A DNA stretch of 64,000 bases from Chloroflexota bacterium (lineage in GTDB: Bacteria > Chloroflexota > Dehalococcoidia > Lucifugimonadales > UBA3495). The position numbers and the translations under genes are program-made. Below, one piece after another: positions 41,967-50,828 of this stretch (position 1 is the first letter of the stretch; each line of letters opens with the position of its first letter). The notes beneath the pieces were generated by a model, which worked only from the letters and a program-made list of their open reading frames with translations, had not been told where the DNA came from and did not search any database. Where the stretch lies: positions 1-64,000 of the forward strand of contig JAPPGG010000006.1 in NCBI GenBank assembly GCA_028875055.1, written 5' to 3'.

Positions 41967-44660
41967 ATGACCTCCAGCGCTCCCGCCGAGATTCCCCGTG
42001 CCTATGATCCCGCGTCCGTGGAACAGCGCACCTACCAGGAGTGGCAGGCCGCCGGTTACTTTACTCCGGAGATACGCCAGGGCCGCCAGCCCTTCGTTAT
42101 TATCATGCCGCCGCCCAACGTTACGGGTGAACTGCACCTGGGCCACGCGCTGACGGCGACCATTGAGGACGCGTTGACGCGGTGGCGGCGGATGTGCGGG
42201 GACGACACCCTGTGGCTGCCAGGCAAGGACCATGCAGGCATCGCCACCCAGTGGGTGGTGGAACGTCTGCTGGCGGAGGAGGGCACCAACCGCCACGAAC
42301 TGGGACGGGAGAAGTTCCAGGAACGGGTGTGGGAGTGGGTGGCCCGCTACGGCAATACCATTGACGAACAGCACAAGCGGCTGGGCACGTCCTGCGACTG
42401 GACGCGGCTGAGGTTCACGCTGGACCCGGGGCCGGCCAAGGCGGTCCGCAGCACATTCGTCAACCTGTACCGGAAGGGGCTGATTTACCGCCACGAGCGC
42501 ATTATCAACTGGTGCCCGCGCTGCGCCACGGCCCTCTCCGACCTGGAGGTTGAGTACCAGGAGCAGGACGGCAAGCTGTATTACATCCGCTATCCCCTGG
42601 CCGATGGGGGCGGGCACATTACCGTGGCGACAACGCGGCCGGAGTCGATGCTGGGCGATACGGGCGTGGCGGTGCATCCGGAGGACCCGCGCTACTCAGC
42701 CCAGGTTGGAAAGCAGGCTATACTGCCCATTATGGACCGGCCCATACCCATAGTTGGCGATGAGGCCATAGAGATGGAGTTCGGGACGGGCGCGCTGAAA
42801 GTGACCCCGGGGCACGACGTGACGGACTTTGAGATTGGTGAGCGCCACGGGCTGGAAATAATCAACGTTATTGGCTTTGACGGGAATATGACTGCGGTGG
42901 CGGGCAAGTACGAGGGCCGGGAGCGGTTCGACACCCGCCGCGCCGTGGCCGAGGAACTGGACGGGCTGGGCCTGCTGGAGAAGGTGGAAGATTACCGCCA
43001 CTCGGTAGGCCACTGCCAGCGCTGCGACGCGGTGGTGGAACCCCTGATCAGCCTGCAGTGGTTCCTGAAGGTGGGCAACCACCAGGAGCGGGACAGCATC
43101 GCGGGACGGGCCCACGCCGCGGTGGCCAACGGCGACATTTCTATCGTCCCTGACCGGTTCTCGCGGGTCTATCTGAACTGGCTGGAGAACATCAGGGACT
43201 GGTGTATCAGCCGGCAGCTATGGTGGGGGCACCGGATTCCGGTGTGGTATTGCCAGGCCTGCGGGGAACTCGTGGTGGACACGGAGGATCCCACGGCGTG
43301 CACGGCCTGCGGGTCGGACCGGCTGCTGCAGGACGAAGACGTGCTGGACACCTGGTTCAGTTCGGGCCTGTGGCCCCATTCCACCCTGGGCTGGCCGGAC
43401 GATACGGAGGACCTGAGCTACTTCTATCCCACCGCCGTCATGGAGACGGGCTACGACATCCTGTTTTTCTGGGTGGCCCGCATGATAATGATGGGCATTG
43501 AGAATACGGGGGAGATTCCCTTCCGAACCGTGTACCTCCACGGCCTCATAAGGGATGCCAACGGCGACAAGATGAGCAAGACCCGGGGGAATACCATGGA
43601 CCCCCTGGACCTGATTGACCGCTACGGCACGGACGCCCTGCGGTTTGCCCTGTCCACCGGCACGGCCCCGGGCAACGACCTGCGCATAACCGAGGGCAAG
43701 CTGGAGGCGGCCCGCAATTTTGCCAACAAGGTCTGGAACGCCGCCCGCTTCGTTATAACCTCGCTGGAGGGGCAGGATGACCTGGACGGCTGGCGGGAAT
43801 TGTCCAGCCTGGAGCACCGGGAAGACCGGTGGATTGTCAGCCTGCTGGACCGGGTTACCGCCGACGTGAACAACTCGCTGGCCACCTTTGAACTGGGTGA
43901 GGCCCAGCAAACGCTGTACGACTTCATCTGGAACGAGTTCTGCGACTGGTATATCGAGATGGCCAAGGTTCGGATGCGGTCGGGTGAGGGCCCGTCGCCC
44001 AGGCCGGTGCTGGCCCACGTGCTGGAGCGGACACTGCGCCTGCTGCATCCCTTTATGCCGTTCATTACCGAGGAAATCTGGCAGAACCTGACTTCGCGGC
44101 TGCCCGAGGAAGGCGGATTCGCGGCATCCATTATGATAGCCGACTACCCGCAGGTGGAGGCGCCGCGGCACGACCGGCAGGCCGAGGAGGAAATCTCCCT
44201 GGTGATGCAGACCATCCGGGCGGTGAGGAACACCCGGGCCCAGCTGCGCATTCCGGCCAACCAGCGGCTTGAGGCGCAGGTTGAGGCCAACGGGCTGCGG
44301 GGGGCCATGGAGGAGGAAGCGGAGGTAATCCGCGCCCTGTCCCGGGTGGAGCCCCTGAGCATCACATCGGGGGCGCCGGAGGGTTCGGAGCAGACCCGGG
44401 GAGTGACCCTGGTGGTGAACCCCCTGGTGGTTCGGCTGCCCCTGGAGGGGGTGGTGGACCTGGCCGCCGAGCAGGACCGGCTGCGGGAGGAACTGGACAA
44501 CTGCCAGCGGGAACTGGAGCGTAAGGAGAAGCTGGTCAACAACCCCAACTTCCGCGCCAAGGCCCGCCCCGACGTGGTGGAAACCGAGGAAGACCGCCTG
44601 CGCAACCTGCAGGAACAGCAGCAGCGCCTGGGAGAAATTCTCGCGCAGCTGGGGGGATAG
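41967..44660 (+). CDS. valS: Valyl-tRNA synthetase
   Basis: 897-aa class I aminoacyl-tRNA synthetase that charges tRNA-Val in the cytoplasm. PPPNVTGELHLGHA carries the HIGH motif (HLGH, 57-60). A long editing domain (CP1) follows, with TTRPESMLGDTGVAVHP. ISRQLWWGHRIPVWYC is characteristic of ValRS, and the KMSKS loop reads KMSKT at 535-539. Zinc-like CxxC pairs are seen near 415-445. The C-terminal coiled-coil arm (AAEQDRLREELDNCQRELER) is present. ATG 41967 follows accagggagagttttt. No T-box leader was found. It is the first core gene after the defence island. Confidence 0.97.
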   Translation: MTSSAPAEIPRAYDPASVEQRTYQEWQAAGYFTPEIRQGRQPFVIIMPPPNVTGELHLGHALTATIEDALTRWRRMCGDDTLWLPGKDHAGIATQWVVERLLAEEGTNRHELGREKFQERVWEWVARYGNTIDEQHKRLGTSCDWTRLRFTLDPGPAKAVRSTFVNLYRKGLIYRHERIINWCPRCATALSDLEVEYQEQDGKLYYIRYPLADGGGHITVATTRPESMLGDTGVAVHPEDPRYSAQVGKQAILPIMDRPIPIVGDEAIEMEFGTGALKVTPGHDVTDFEIGERHGLEIINVIGFDGNMTAVAGKYEGRERFDTRRAVAEELDGLGLLEKVEDYRHSVGHCQRCDAVVEPLISLQWFLKVGNHQERDSIAGRAHAAVANGDISIVPDRFSRVYLNWLENIRDWCISRQLWWGHRIPVWYCQACGELVVDTEDPTACTACGSDRLLQDEDVLDTWFSSGLWPHSTLGWPDDTEDLSYFYPTAVMETGYDILFFWVARMIMMGIENTGEIPFRTVYLHGLIRDANGDKMSKTRGNTMDPLDLIDRYGTDALRFALSTGTAPGNDLRITEGKLEAARNFANKVWNAARFVITSLEGQDDLDGWRELSSLEHREDRWIVSLLDRVTADVNNSLATFELGEAQQTLYDFIWNEFCDWYIEMAKVRMRSGEGPSPRPVLAHVLERTLRLLHPFMPFITEEIWQNLTSRLPEEGGFAASIMIADYPQVEAPRHDRQAEEEISLVMQTIRAVRNTRAQLRIPANQRLEAQVEANGLRGAMEEEAEVIRALSRVEPLSITSGAPEGSEQTRGVTLVVNPLVVRLPLEGVVDLAAEQDRLREELDNCQRELERKEKLVNNPNFRAKARPDVVETEEDRLRNLQEQQQRLGEILAQLGG

Positions 44661-44661
44661 T

Positions 44662-44695
44662 TTATCCACGAATACACACGAATAGTCACTAATGG
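44662..44695 (+). repeat. Half copy of a dispersed hairpin repeat
   Basis: ttatccacgaatacacacga, then atagtcactaatgg. This matches one arm of the larger hairpin at 46319-46405. It begins directly after the valS stop codon. Confidence 0.7.
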
Positions 44696-44737
44696 TCTTA
44701 ATCCCCTGTCTCTGTTCGGGGAAAAGCCGGAGTGGTC

Positions 44738-45631
44738 ATGACCACACATTCCTATTGGTGGACGAATAAGAAAACCATGGACACCCCGCTTGGCATCATC
44801 GGCTATCCCATCGGGCATTCGATGTCGCCGGTGTTTCAGCAGGCGGCGCTGGATGCCTGCGGGGTTGACGCACGGTACGTGGCTTACCAGGTGGCGCCGG
44901 ACGAGGTGGAGGAGTTCATCAACGGCCTGAGGCAGCCGGGCATCAGGGGGATCAACGTAACCGTCCCCCACAAGCTGGCGGTGATGCCTTTCCTTGACGA
45001 GATTGATGACTGGGCTACCGAGGCGGGCGCGGTCAACACCATTGTCAATCGTGATGGGCGGCTGATGGGGCACAATACGGACGGGTACGGCTTTTTGCGG
45101 GCATTGCGGGAAGGGGCAGGGTTTGAGCCTCAGGGTCGCCGTACCCTGATTTTGGGGGCGGGCGGCGCGGCCAGGGGCGTGGTACTGGCACTGGCGCGGG
45201 AGGGCGTTGGTGAACTGACCATCGCCAACCGGACCCCGGAACGGGCGGAAAACCTGGCGCTGCTCGGCCAGAACCGGGGGGTAACCGCGCGGGCGATACC
45301 GCTGGAAGGGGGCGACCTGAGCGGGGCTGCCGCCAGCGCGGAACTCATCGTCAACTGCACCTCCATTGGCATGACCCACGGGCCCGGCGAGGATGAAACA
45401 CCGCTGCCCGGCGACGCCATTCCGGCAACGGCCCTGGTCAATGACCTGGTGTATAATCCCCTTCAAACCCGCCTGCTGCGGGAAGCGGCCCGGGCCGGGG
45501 CCACAACCCTGGGGGGCATTCAGATGCTGGTGTACCAGGGCGCGGCCTCCTTCGAAATGTGGCTGGAACGGCCCGCCCCGGTGCCCGTAATGCTGGAAGC
45601 GGCCACCCGGGCCATGCGGTCCCAACACTGA
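44738..45631 (+). CDS. aroE: Shikimate dehydrogenase
   Basis: 297 aa; reduces 3-dehydroshikimate to shikimate with NADPH. Signatures: GIIGYPIGHSMSPVFQ (substrate serines), NVTVPHKLAV with the catalytic Lys, NTDGYGFLRAL with the catalytic Asp, LILGAGGAARGVVLAL and the NADPH motif NRTPERAE; near the C-terminus GIQMLVYQGAASFEMW. ATG 44738 follows gaaaagccggag; GTG 44732 or ATG 44777 (giving MDTPLGIIGY, the usual family start) are alternatives. It shares the neighbourhood with aroC 800 bp downstream, so shikimate genes are loosely grouped but interrupted by a protease gene and a hairpin repeat. Confidence 0.95.
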   Translation: MTTHSYWWTNKKTMDTPLGIIGYPIGHSMSPVFQQAALDACGVDARYVAYQVAPDEVEEFINGLRQPGIRGINVTVPHKLAVMPFLDEIDDWATEAGAVNTIVNRDGRLMGHNTDGYGFLRALREGAGFEPQGRRTLILGAGGAARGVVLALAREGVGELTIANRTPERAENLALLGQNRGVTARAIPLEGGDLSGAAASAELIVNCTSIGMTHGPGEDETPLPGDAIPATALVNDLVYNPLQTRLLREAARAGATTLGGIQMLVYQGAASFEMWLERPAPVPVMLEAATRAMRSQH

Positions 45632-45814
45632 ACGCTCAGTGAATTTCCAAGACCTTCCGCATTGAATGCTTTCCTGCGGGCGCAGCATTTGCGATAGCGG
45701 TCTGTGCTTGTAGTGAAAACATTTACCGTGATTTGTTGTAACAGACTTTATCCGAAACATAGAAATTGCGAACCGCCTTTCCGGGCCAGGCAATATCGCA
45801 CAGGATGACCAAAA

Positions 45815-46216
45815 ATGGGAACGGTAACCGCGACAATGGAAGTAGGAGACCCCCAAGGGCGAAATTTCCAGGAAGTAAATCTGGAAGTGGACACCGGCTC
45901 CACTTTCACGGCTCTGCCCCGGGAACTGTTGCAGGCCCTGGGAGTACCGGTTAGCCGTACCGAGCAGTCACGGCTGGCCGACGGCAGTAGGCAACCTGTA
46001 GAACTGGGCGACACCGCGGTCAGGCTGGCAGGCAAAGAGTTCATGACCACGGTCATTTTCGCTGAAGAAGGAGAACCCAGCCTACTGGGCGTGGTCACCC
46101 TGGAACAAGCCCTGTTGGCTGTGGATCCAGTGAACAATGAGCTCATACCAGTGGAGGCCAAGCGATACTGGACCGGTTTAGCCCTTGAACAGGTGCGGCT
46201 GACAGGGATAGCTTGA
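45815..46216 (+). CDS. Retropepsin-like clan AA aspartic protease (133 aa)
   Basis: Small single-domain protein with VNLEVDTGSTFTALPRELLQ, the catalytic D-T-G-S loop (Asp near residue 31) of retropepsin-like proteases, and a C-terminal GVVTLEQALLAVDPVNNELI that matches the LLG...LE...L-x-V-D-P block of prokaryotic clan AA proteins. These act as dimers, each giving one Asp. No signal peptide is evident, so it should be cytoplasmic. Substrate unknown. It stands alone between aroE and aroC, 183 bp after aroE, with ATG behind cacaggatgacc. Confidence 0.8.
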   Translation: MGTVTATMEVGDPQGRNFQEVNLEVDTGSTFTALPRELLQALGVPVSRTEQSRLADGSRQPVELGDTAVRLAGKEFMTTVIFAEEGEPSLLGVVTLEQALLAVDPVNNELIPVEAKRYWTGLALEQVRLTGIA

Positions 46217-46318
46217 ATCAAGCCTGCCGGAAAGGGAAACGGTTGTGCTGGAAGCAGCCACACGGGCGATGAAGTCGCGCAGCTGAGCAACAAGCATCTC
46301 ACTTCAACTCTTCCTTCC

Positions 46319-46405
46319 TTATCCACGAATAGTCACGAATAAGCGCTAATGGAATATTTGCCATTAAAGACCCATTAGTGAATATTCGTGGGAATTCGTG
46401 GATAA
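46319..46405 (+). repeat. MITE/REP-like hairpin repeat upstream of aroC
   Basis: Left arm 46319-46352 (ttatccacgaatagtcacga, then ataagcgctaatgg) pairs with right arm 46371-46405 (cccattagtgaatattcgtg, then ggaattcgtggataa) as an imperfect 34-bp stem. A half copy lies at 44662-44695. It ends 24 bp before the aroC start, within its probable leader, so it could affect aroC transcription or mRNA stability. No coding capacity. Confidence 0.8.
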
Positions 46406-46428
46406 ATCAACATTAGAGGTAATTGAAA

Positions 46429-47619
46429 ATGATCCGGTGGTTTACGGCGGGTGAGTCCCATGGCCAGGGGTTGGTGATAATTATGGAGGGCGTGCCGGCT
46501 GCCCTGTCCATCAGCGAGGAATATATCGGGACCCAGTTGGCCCGGCGACAGCGTGGTTACGGGAGAGGGGGACGCCAGCTCATTGAGCAGGACTGGGCCC
46601 ACATAATGACGGGTGTCCGCCACGGCCTCACGCTGGGCAGTCCCATCGGAATGACCATCGAGAACAAGGACTGGGCCAACTGGACCGAGGCCATGGCCGT
46701 CGAATACGTGGAGAATCCTTCGCAGGAAGGGCGCAACCGCCGGGTTACGAGAATACGGCCGGGCCACGCCGACCTGCCCGGGACGATGAAGTACGGGTTC
46801 TCCGACGTGCGCAACGTTCTGGAGCGGGCCAGCGCCCGGGAGACGGCGGCGCGGGTGGCCGCGGGGGCTATCGCCATGCGACTGCTGGAGGAGTTCGGCA
46901 TCAAGCTGCACAGCCACGTCATTTCCATCGGCGGGGTGTGGGCGGATACCCCGGACTCCCACGATGCCATTGACTGGAACGCAGTAGAGGAGTCTCCGGT
47001 GCGTTGCGCCGACCCGGAAGCCACCCAGAAGATGATCGCCGAGGTTGACGCCGCCCGGGATGCGGGAGACACGGTGGGCGGCACCGTAGAAGTTATCGCC
47101 GAGCACGTGCCAATTGGACTGGGGTCGCACATCCAGTGGGACAAGAAGATTGACGGCCGGATTGCCCAGGCCCTGATGTCCATCAATGCTGTCAAGGACG
47201 TCTCCATCGGGCCTGGCTGGGAAGTGGTAAACAAGCGGGGATCGGAAGTTCACGACGTCATCGAGCCGGTAACCGACCCCGACAACCCGTGGCAGCGCAA
47301 GACCAACCGGGCCGGCGGCACCGAGGGCGGAATGACCGACGGCATGCCCCTGGTAGCGCGGTTTGGAATCAAGCCCATTGCCACCCTGCACCAGCCCCTG
47401 CCCTCGGTGGACCTGGACACGGGGGAACCGGTGCAGGCCCACTTTGAGCGGTCCGACGTCTGCCAGGCGCCTCCAGCCGGAGTAATCGGCGAGGCCATGG
47501 TAGCCCTGGTGCTGGCCGACGCCTTCATGGAAAAATTCGGCGGCGACTCTATCCCCGAAACCCGCCACAATTATGAGGGGTACATGAGGACGGTGGGGCC
47601 AAGGAAGGTGTACCGGTAG
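46429..47619 (+). CDS. aroC: Chorismate synthase
   Basis: 396 aa; FMN-dependent 1,4-elimination of phosphate from EPSP to chorismate, last step of the shikimate pathway. FTAGESHGQGLVIIMEG, RRQRGYGRGGRQ and the RPGHADLPGTMKYGF, NVLERASARETAARVAAGA signature blocks are intact, as is IKPIATLHQPLPSVDLDTG-like sequence near the end. ATG 46429 follows gaggtaattgaaa; TTG 46423 is a poorer start. Its upstream spacer is occupied by the hairpin repeat. Confidence 0.96.
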   Translation: MIRWFTAGESHGQGLVIIMEGVPAALSISEEYIGTQLARRQRGYGRGGRQLIEQDWAHIMTGVRHGLTLGSPIGMTIENKDWANWTEAMAVEYVENPSQEGRNRRVTRIRPGHADLPGTMKYGFSDVRNVLERASARETAARVAAGAIAMRLLEEFGIKLHSHVISIGGVWADTPDSHDAIDWNAVEESPVRCADPEATQKMIAEVDAARDAGDTVGGTVEVIAEHVPIGLGSHIQWDKKIDGRIAQALMSINAVKDVSIGPGWEVVNKRGSEVHDVIEPVTDPDNPWQRKTNRAGGTEGGMTDGMPLVARFGIKPIATLHQPLPSVDLDTGEPVQAHFERSDVCQAPPAGVIGEAMVALVLADAFMEKFGGDSIPETRHNYEGYMRTVGPRKVYR

Positions 47620-47653
47620 GGGTTAGTTAGGGAAGGGAACCGGAGAAATCAGT

Positions 47654-48826
47654 ATGGCTATATACAAGATGGTGGGGGATAAGGAGCGTCTGGAAGCGGT
47701 AGCTGCCACTTCTTTCGGGCAGGAGGGGGTGCTGGAACGGTCTGACCTGCAGCGTATTTTGAGAGACCAGCCGGAAGTACTGGAAGACGGGTTGCTGGTC
47801 ATTGCCGAGGAATTTGGAAACTGGGAGGATTCCAACCGGAGAATTGATTTACTGGCCCTGGATTCTGTTGGTCGGTTAGTGGTTATCGAGCTAAAGCGTG
47901 GCGAGACTGGCGGGCACATGGATTTGCAGGCCATCCGGTATGCCGCGATGGTTGCAAATGTGACGTATGAGCAGATTGTCGAATATTACCAGTCATACCT
48001 GGTTAGAAGGGCCACGGACGGCCAGGAAGTGGAGGAAGACGCTGCGGAGAGCCTTATTAGGGACCATTTGGCTGGCACTGATGTAGATGTTCCGACAGTT
48101 CACTCTGAGATTCCCCGCATAATTCTGGATTCGGAGAATTTTAGCAAGGAATTAACCACGTGCGTAATGTGGCTCAACGATTCATGGCTGAGCAGTGAGA
48201 AACTGGATATCAAATGCGTTCGACTGCAGCCTCATCGGAATGGGGAGGAGATTCTGCTGGAAGCTAGTGTAGTCGTCCCATTGCCCGAGGCTTCTGATTA
48301 TCAGATTCGGCTTGCTCAAAGGGAGCGGGAATCAAGAGCTCAGTATGCGGTGCTCGGGCAGAACGCAGGTAGGGGACAGCATTTCGATGGGTCCGAGGTC
48401 TTTTTGAAGAGCATAGCCAGCTCTCAAGAGAGATTTCATTCGGGTTTGAATCTACTCTACGAGTCTGCAATTGATCTCCAAAGAACCGGACTAGCCGAAC
48501 TCTCCACTTACGTTAATGCAAAGGGGGATCTCCTCAGGCTGGAGCTCGGCATACCGGGCCAGAGCAAATACCTGGTGTCGTTTAACAATCTCTTGCACAA
48601 AGGTGGGAGAGGCGGAGAAATCAGCTTTTGGCCAGACTGGGAAAGTGTCGCACCCGAATGGCGACTTCGCATGAACGAGGTAATTGGTCAACCTACTTCA
48701 AAGAATGGTGTGCAACATCGAAGGTTATCCAGATTACCCAACGTGACAGAGGTTCTTAGGGCCATTCACGAAGCCTACCGCGAGGCCAATGGCCTCTTAA
48801 TCGGCCAAGAGGACGCGCAGGCCTGA
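47654..48826 (+). CDS. PD-(D/E)XK nuclease-like protein (NucS/DUF91-like N-terminus), 390 aa
   Basis: The N-terminal third has RRIDLLALDSVGRLVVIELK, then RGETGGHMDLQAIRYAAMV: D...E-x-K plus a following Q, the catalytic core of restriction-like and NucS-like nucleases. The C-terminal two thirds are helical/beta with no known domain (GIPGQSKYLVSFNNLLHKGG; a DUF4268-like layout is possible). No methyltransferase is adjacent. It lies 34 bp after aroC in a lower-GC patch, followed 46 bp later by a PaREP1-like gene, suggesting a small inserted cassette between core genes. Target unknown. Confidence 0.7.
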   Translation: MAIYKMVGDKERLEAVAATSFGQEGVLERSDLQRILRDQPEVLEDGLLVIAEEFGNWEDSNRRIDLLALDSVGRLVVIELKRGETGGHMDLQAIRYAAMVANVTYEQIVEYYQSYLVRRATDGQEVEEDAAESLIRDHLAGTDVDVPTVHSEIPRIILDSENFSKELTTCVMWLNDSWLSSEKLDIKCVRLQPHRNGEEILLEASVVVPLPEASDYQIRLAQRERESRAQYAVLGQNAGRGQHFDGSEVFLKSIASSQERFHSGLNLLYESAIDLQRTGLAELSTYVNAKGDLLRLELGIPGQSKYLVSFNNLLHKGGRGGEISFWPDWESVAPEWRLRMNEVIGQPTSKNGVQHRRLSRLPNVTEVLRAIHEAYREANGLLIGQEDAQA

Positions 48827-48872
48827 TTAGGGCCTGTGTTAGAATAGCAGCAAACGCTAATAGGGAATTCCC

Positions 48873-49415
48873 ATGACCCTGCCCTTGAACACCGCCCCCG
48901 GCCCCTCTCCCGACGAAGAGTCGGAGCGCCACGCTCTGATAAGCCGTGACTTTCTGGTCAAGGCCCGAGAGGAACTGGATAAGGGAGATCTGCTTCAAGC
49001 TTCCGAGAAAGCCTGGGGCGCCGCCGCCCATGCCATCAAGGCAGTGGCCGAAAAGCGTCGCTGGTTCAGCGAGGCAGACTGGAAGCTGCGACAGGTGGCT
49101 CTAATAGTAGAGGACGAGCTTGATGACCGGTTCATCATGGGATCATACTCGGTAGCTCGGGAGGCCCATTACAACTTCTACCTTCACCATTACACGGTTC
49201 GCGAAGTTGAACGCTCTGTTGAAGCCGCGGAAGACCTGATTACCCGATTGACGCCAGCTCTGGCTTCTGATTATGTTCCTCCCTATGTGAGCGAGTCAGT
49301 GGAATCAAGAATTCGCTCCCTGGAACAGCCCACCAGCGTCCCTGACCGGGACAGGCTATCCAATGGCCGCCCTCCCATGGACTACCGCCCTCCGGCGGTG
49401 CCGGCCCAGGAATAG
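48873..49415 (+). CDS. PaREP1/HEPN-like protein (180 aa)
   Basis: The central block SRDFLVKAREELDKGDLLQA, then SEKAWGAAAHAIKAVAEKRRW, matches PaREP1-family helical proteins, related to HEPN folds. The HEPN R-x4-6-H RNase motif is not evident, so nuclease activity should not be assumed. The tail is Pro-rich and probably disordered. It follows the PD-(D/E)XK gene and precedes metF by 15 bp. PaREP1/HEPN proteins often pair with nucleotidyltransferases in toxin-antitoxin loci; none is present here. Confidence 0.65.
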   Translation: MTLPLNTAPGPSPDEESERHALISRDFLVKAREELDKGDLLQASEKAWGAAAHAIKAVAEKRRWFSEADWKLRQVALIVEDELDDRFIMGSYSVAREAHYNFYLHHYTVREVERSVEAAEDLITRLTPALASDYVPPYVSESVESRIRSLEQPTSVPDRDRLSNGRPPMDYRPPAVPAQE

Positions 49416-49430
49416 AAGGACCACCCATCC

Positions 49431-50318
49431 GTGAAAATTAAAGACATCCTCCAACAAAAACGTACCGTTTCCTGCGAGTTCTTCCCGCCCCGGGAGGAGG
49501 GCGGCATACCGGCGGTTTTTCGCGCCATTGACCGGGTTGGGACTTTCAACCCTGACTTTATTTCCGTTACCTACGGCGCCGGTGGGTCCACCCGCGCCTT
49601 CACCGAGCGCATTACCATGCAGGTGAAGCAGGAAACGGACCTGGAGGTTATGGCGCACCTGACCTGCGTGGCCCAGACCCGCAAGGAGGTCCACGGCGTC
49701 CTGGAGCGGCTGAACGAGGCCGGTGTGGAGAACGTCATTGCCCTGCGGGGCGACCCACCCCGGGGCCAGGAGAACTTCGTGCCGGTGGACGGCGGGTTCG
49801 GGCATGCCACCGAGCTTATCGACCATATACGGGCCAACTTCGATTTTGGGCTGGCCGCCGCCTGCTATCCCGAGGGGCATACCGAGTCGCCGGACCTGGA
49901 CTCGGACATCCACTACGCCAGGGAGAAGGTGGACCGGGGGGCCGACTTCCTGATCACCCAGCTCTTCTACGACAACGGATACTTCTTTGATTTCATGGAC
50001 CGGGCGCACCAGGCAGGCATTGACGTACCCATCATTCCCGGGGTGCTGCCGATTTTGAACACGGCCCAGATACGGCGGTTTACGTCGCTCTGCGGCGCGA
50101 CCATCCCGTCGGAACTGGACCGGAAGCTGGAAGATTACTCGGAAGACGACAATGCGGTGCGGGAACTGGGCGTGGAATATGCCTCGAGACAGGTGGAAGA
50201 CCTCTGGGAGAACGGTGTCCCGGGCATTCACTTCTACGTTCTGAACCGCAGCTACTCGGTGTCACGGATCCTGTCCAACCTGAATCTGCCCGGTCATGTA
50301 ACGGCGGACCAGAACTGA
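49431..50318 (+). CDS. metF: Methylenetetrahydrofolate reductase
   Basis: 295 aa; FAD-dependent reduction of 5,10-methylene-THF to 5-methyl-THF, supplying methionine synthesis. TIM-barrel signature: RTVSCEFFPPREEGG with the catalytic Glu, FISVTYGAGGSTR, VMAHLTCVAQTRKEV, IALRGDPPRG, and GADFLITQLFYDNGYFFDF. The C-terminus GIHFYVLNRSYSVSRIL is typical. GTG 49431 is the only sensible start (agaaggaccacc in front). It is followed by acpS and nnr in the same direction. Confidence 0.95.
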   Translation: MKIKDILQQKRTVSCEFFPPREEGGIPAVFRAIDRVGTFNPDFISVTYGAGGSTRAFTERITMQVKQETDLEVMAHLTCVAQTRKEVHGVLERLNEAGVENVIALRGDPPRGQENFVPVDGGFGHATELIDHIRANFDFGLAAACYPEGHTESPDLDSDIHYAREKVDRGADFLITQLFYDNGYFFDFMDRAHQAGIDVPIIPGVLPILNTAQIRRFTSLCGATIPSELDRKLEDYSEDDNAVRELGVEYASRQVEDLWENGVPGIHFYVLNRSYSVSRILSNLNLPGHVTADQN

Positions 50319-50372
50319 GCTCCCCCTCTTTGCCCTCCCCTTCAAGAAAGGGGCAAAGATAAGGGCAACCGC

Positions 50373-50828
50373 ATGACAAGCAACCTGACCACCGGCGTAG
50401 ATATCATAGAAATTCCACGCATTGCGAGGGTGCTGGAGCAATACGGTCAGCGCTTTCTTCGCCGTATCTACACGGCGGGGGAGATTGAGTACTGCCGGGA
50501 CCGCCCTCCGAACCTGGCGGGACGCTTTGCCGCCAAGGAAGCCACCATGAAGGCCCTGGGCACCGGCGTTCGGGGCGTGGCGTGGAAGGACATCGAGGTT
50601 ATTCGGGCTCCCAGCGGCGCCCCCTCCATCCGGCTGCACGGCCGGGCCAAGGCCAGGGCCGAAAGGCTGGGCGTCCAGCATATCTCCCTGAGCATGTCCC
50701 ATTCCCGCGAGTACGCCGTGGCCTTCGTGGTGACCCAGTGCGCCCCCTCCCCTACTTGCGACTCCACCAAGCCCCCTGACAGCGCGCAAGCTTCTCCTCT
50801 CTCCGATGGGGAAGCCGCCCAGCGGTGA
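50373..50828 (+). CDS. acpS: Holo-[acyl-carrier-protein] synthase
   Basis: 151 aa; transfers 4'-phosphopantetheine from CoA to acyl carrier protein. GVDIIEIPRIARVLEQYG contains the Mg-binding Asp, and RFAAKEATMKALGTG the catalytic Glu-Lys; SMSHSREYAVAFVV is the family ending. An extra Ser/Pro-rich tail of about 28 residues follows, longer than typical AcpS (about 120-130). Its stop overlaps the GTG start of nnr by four bases (GTGA). AcpS and Nnr are neighbours in many bacteria. Confidence 0.95.
   Translation: MTSNLTTGVDIIEIPRIARVLEQYGQRFLRRIYTAGEIEYCRDRPPNLAGRFAAKEATMKALGTGVRGVAWKDIEVIRAPSGAPSIRLHGRAKARAERLGVQHISLSMSHSREYAVAFVVTQCAPSPTCDSTKPPDSAQASPLSDGEAAQR

Noticed and set aside
43218-45856. 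483- and 570-codon - strand frames
   Set aside because: Antisense to valS and aroE; composition is typical of shadow frames.
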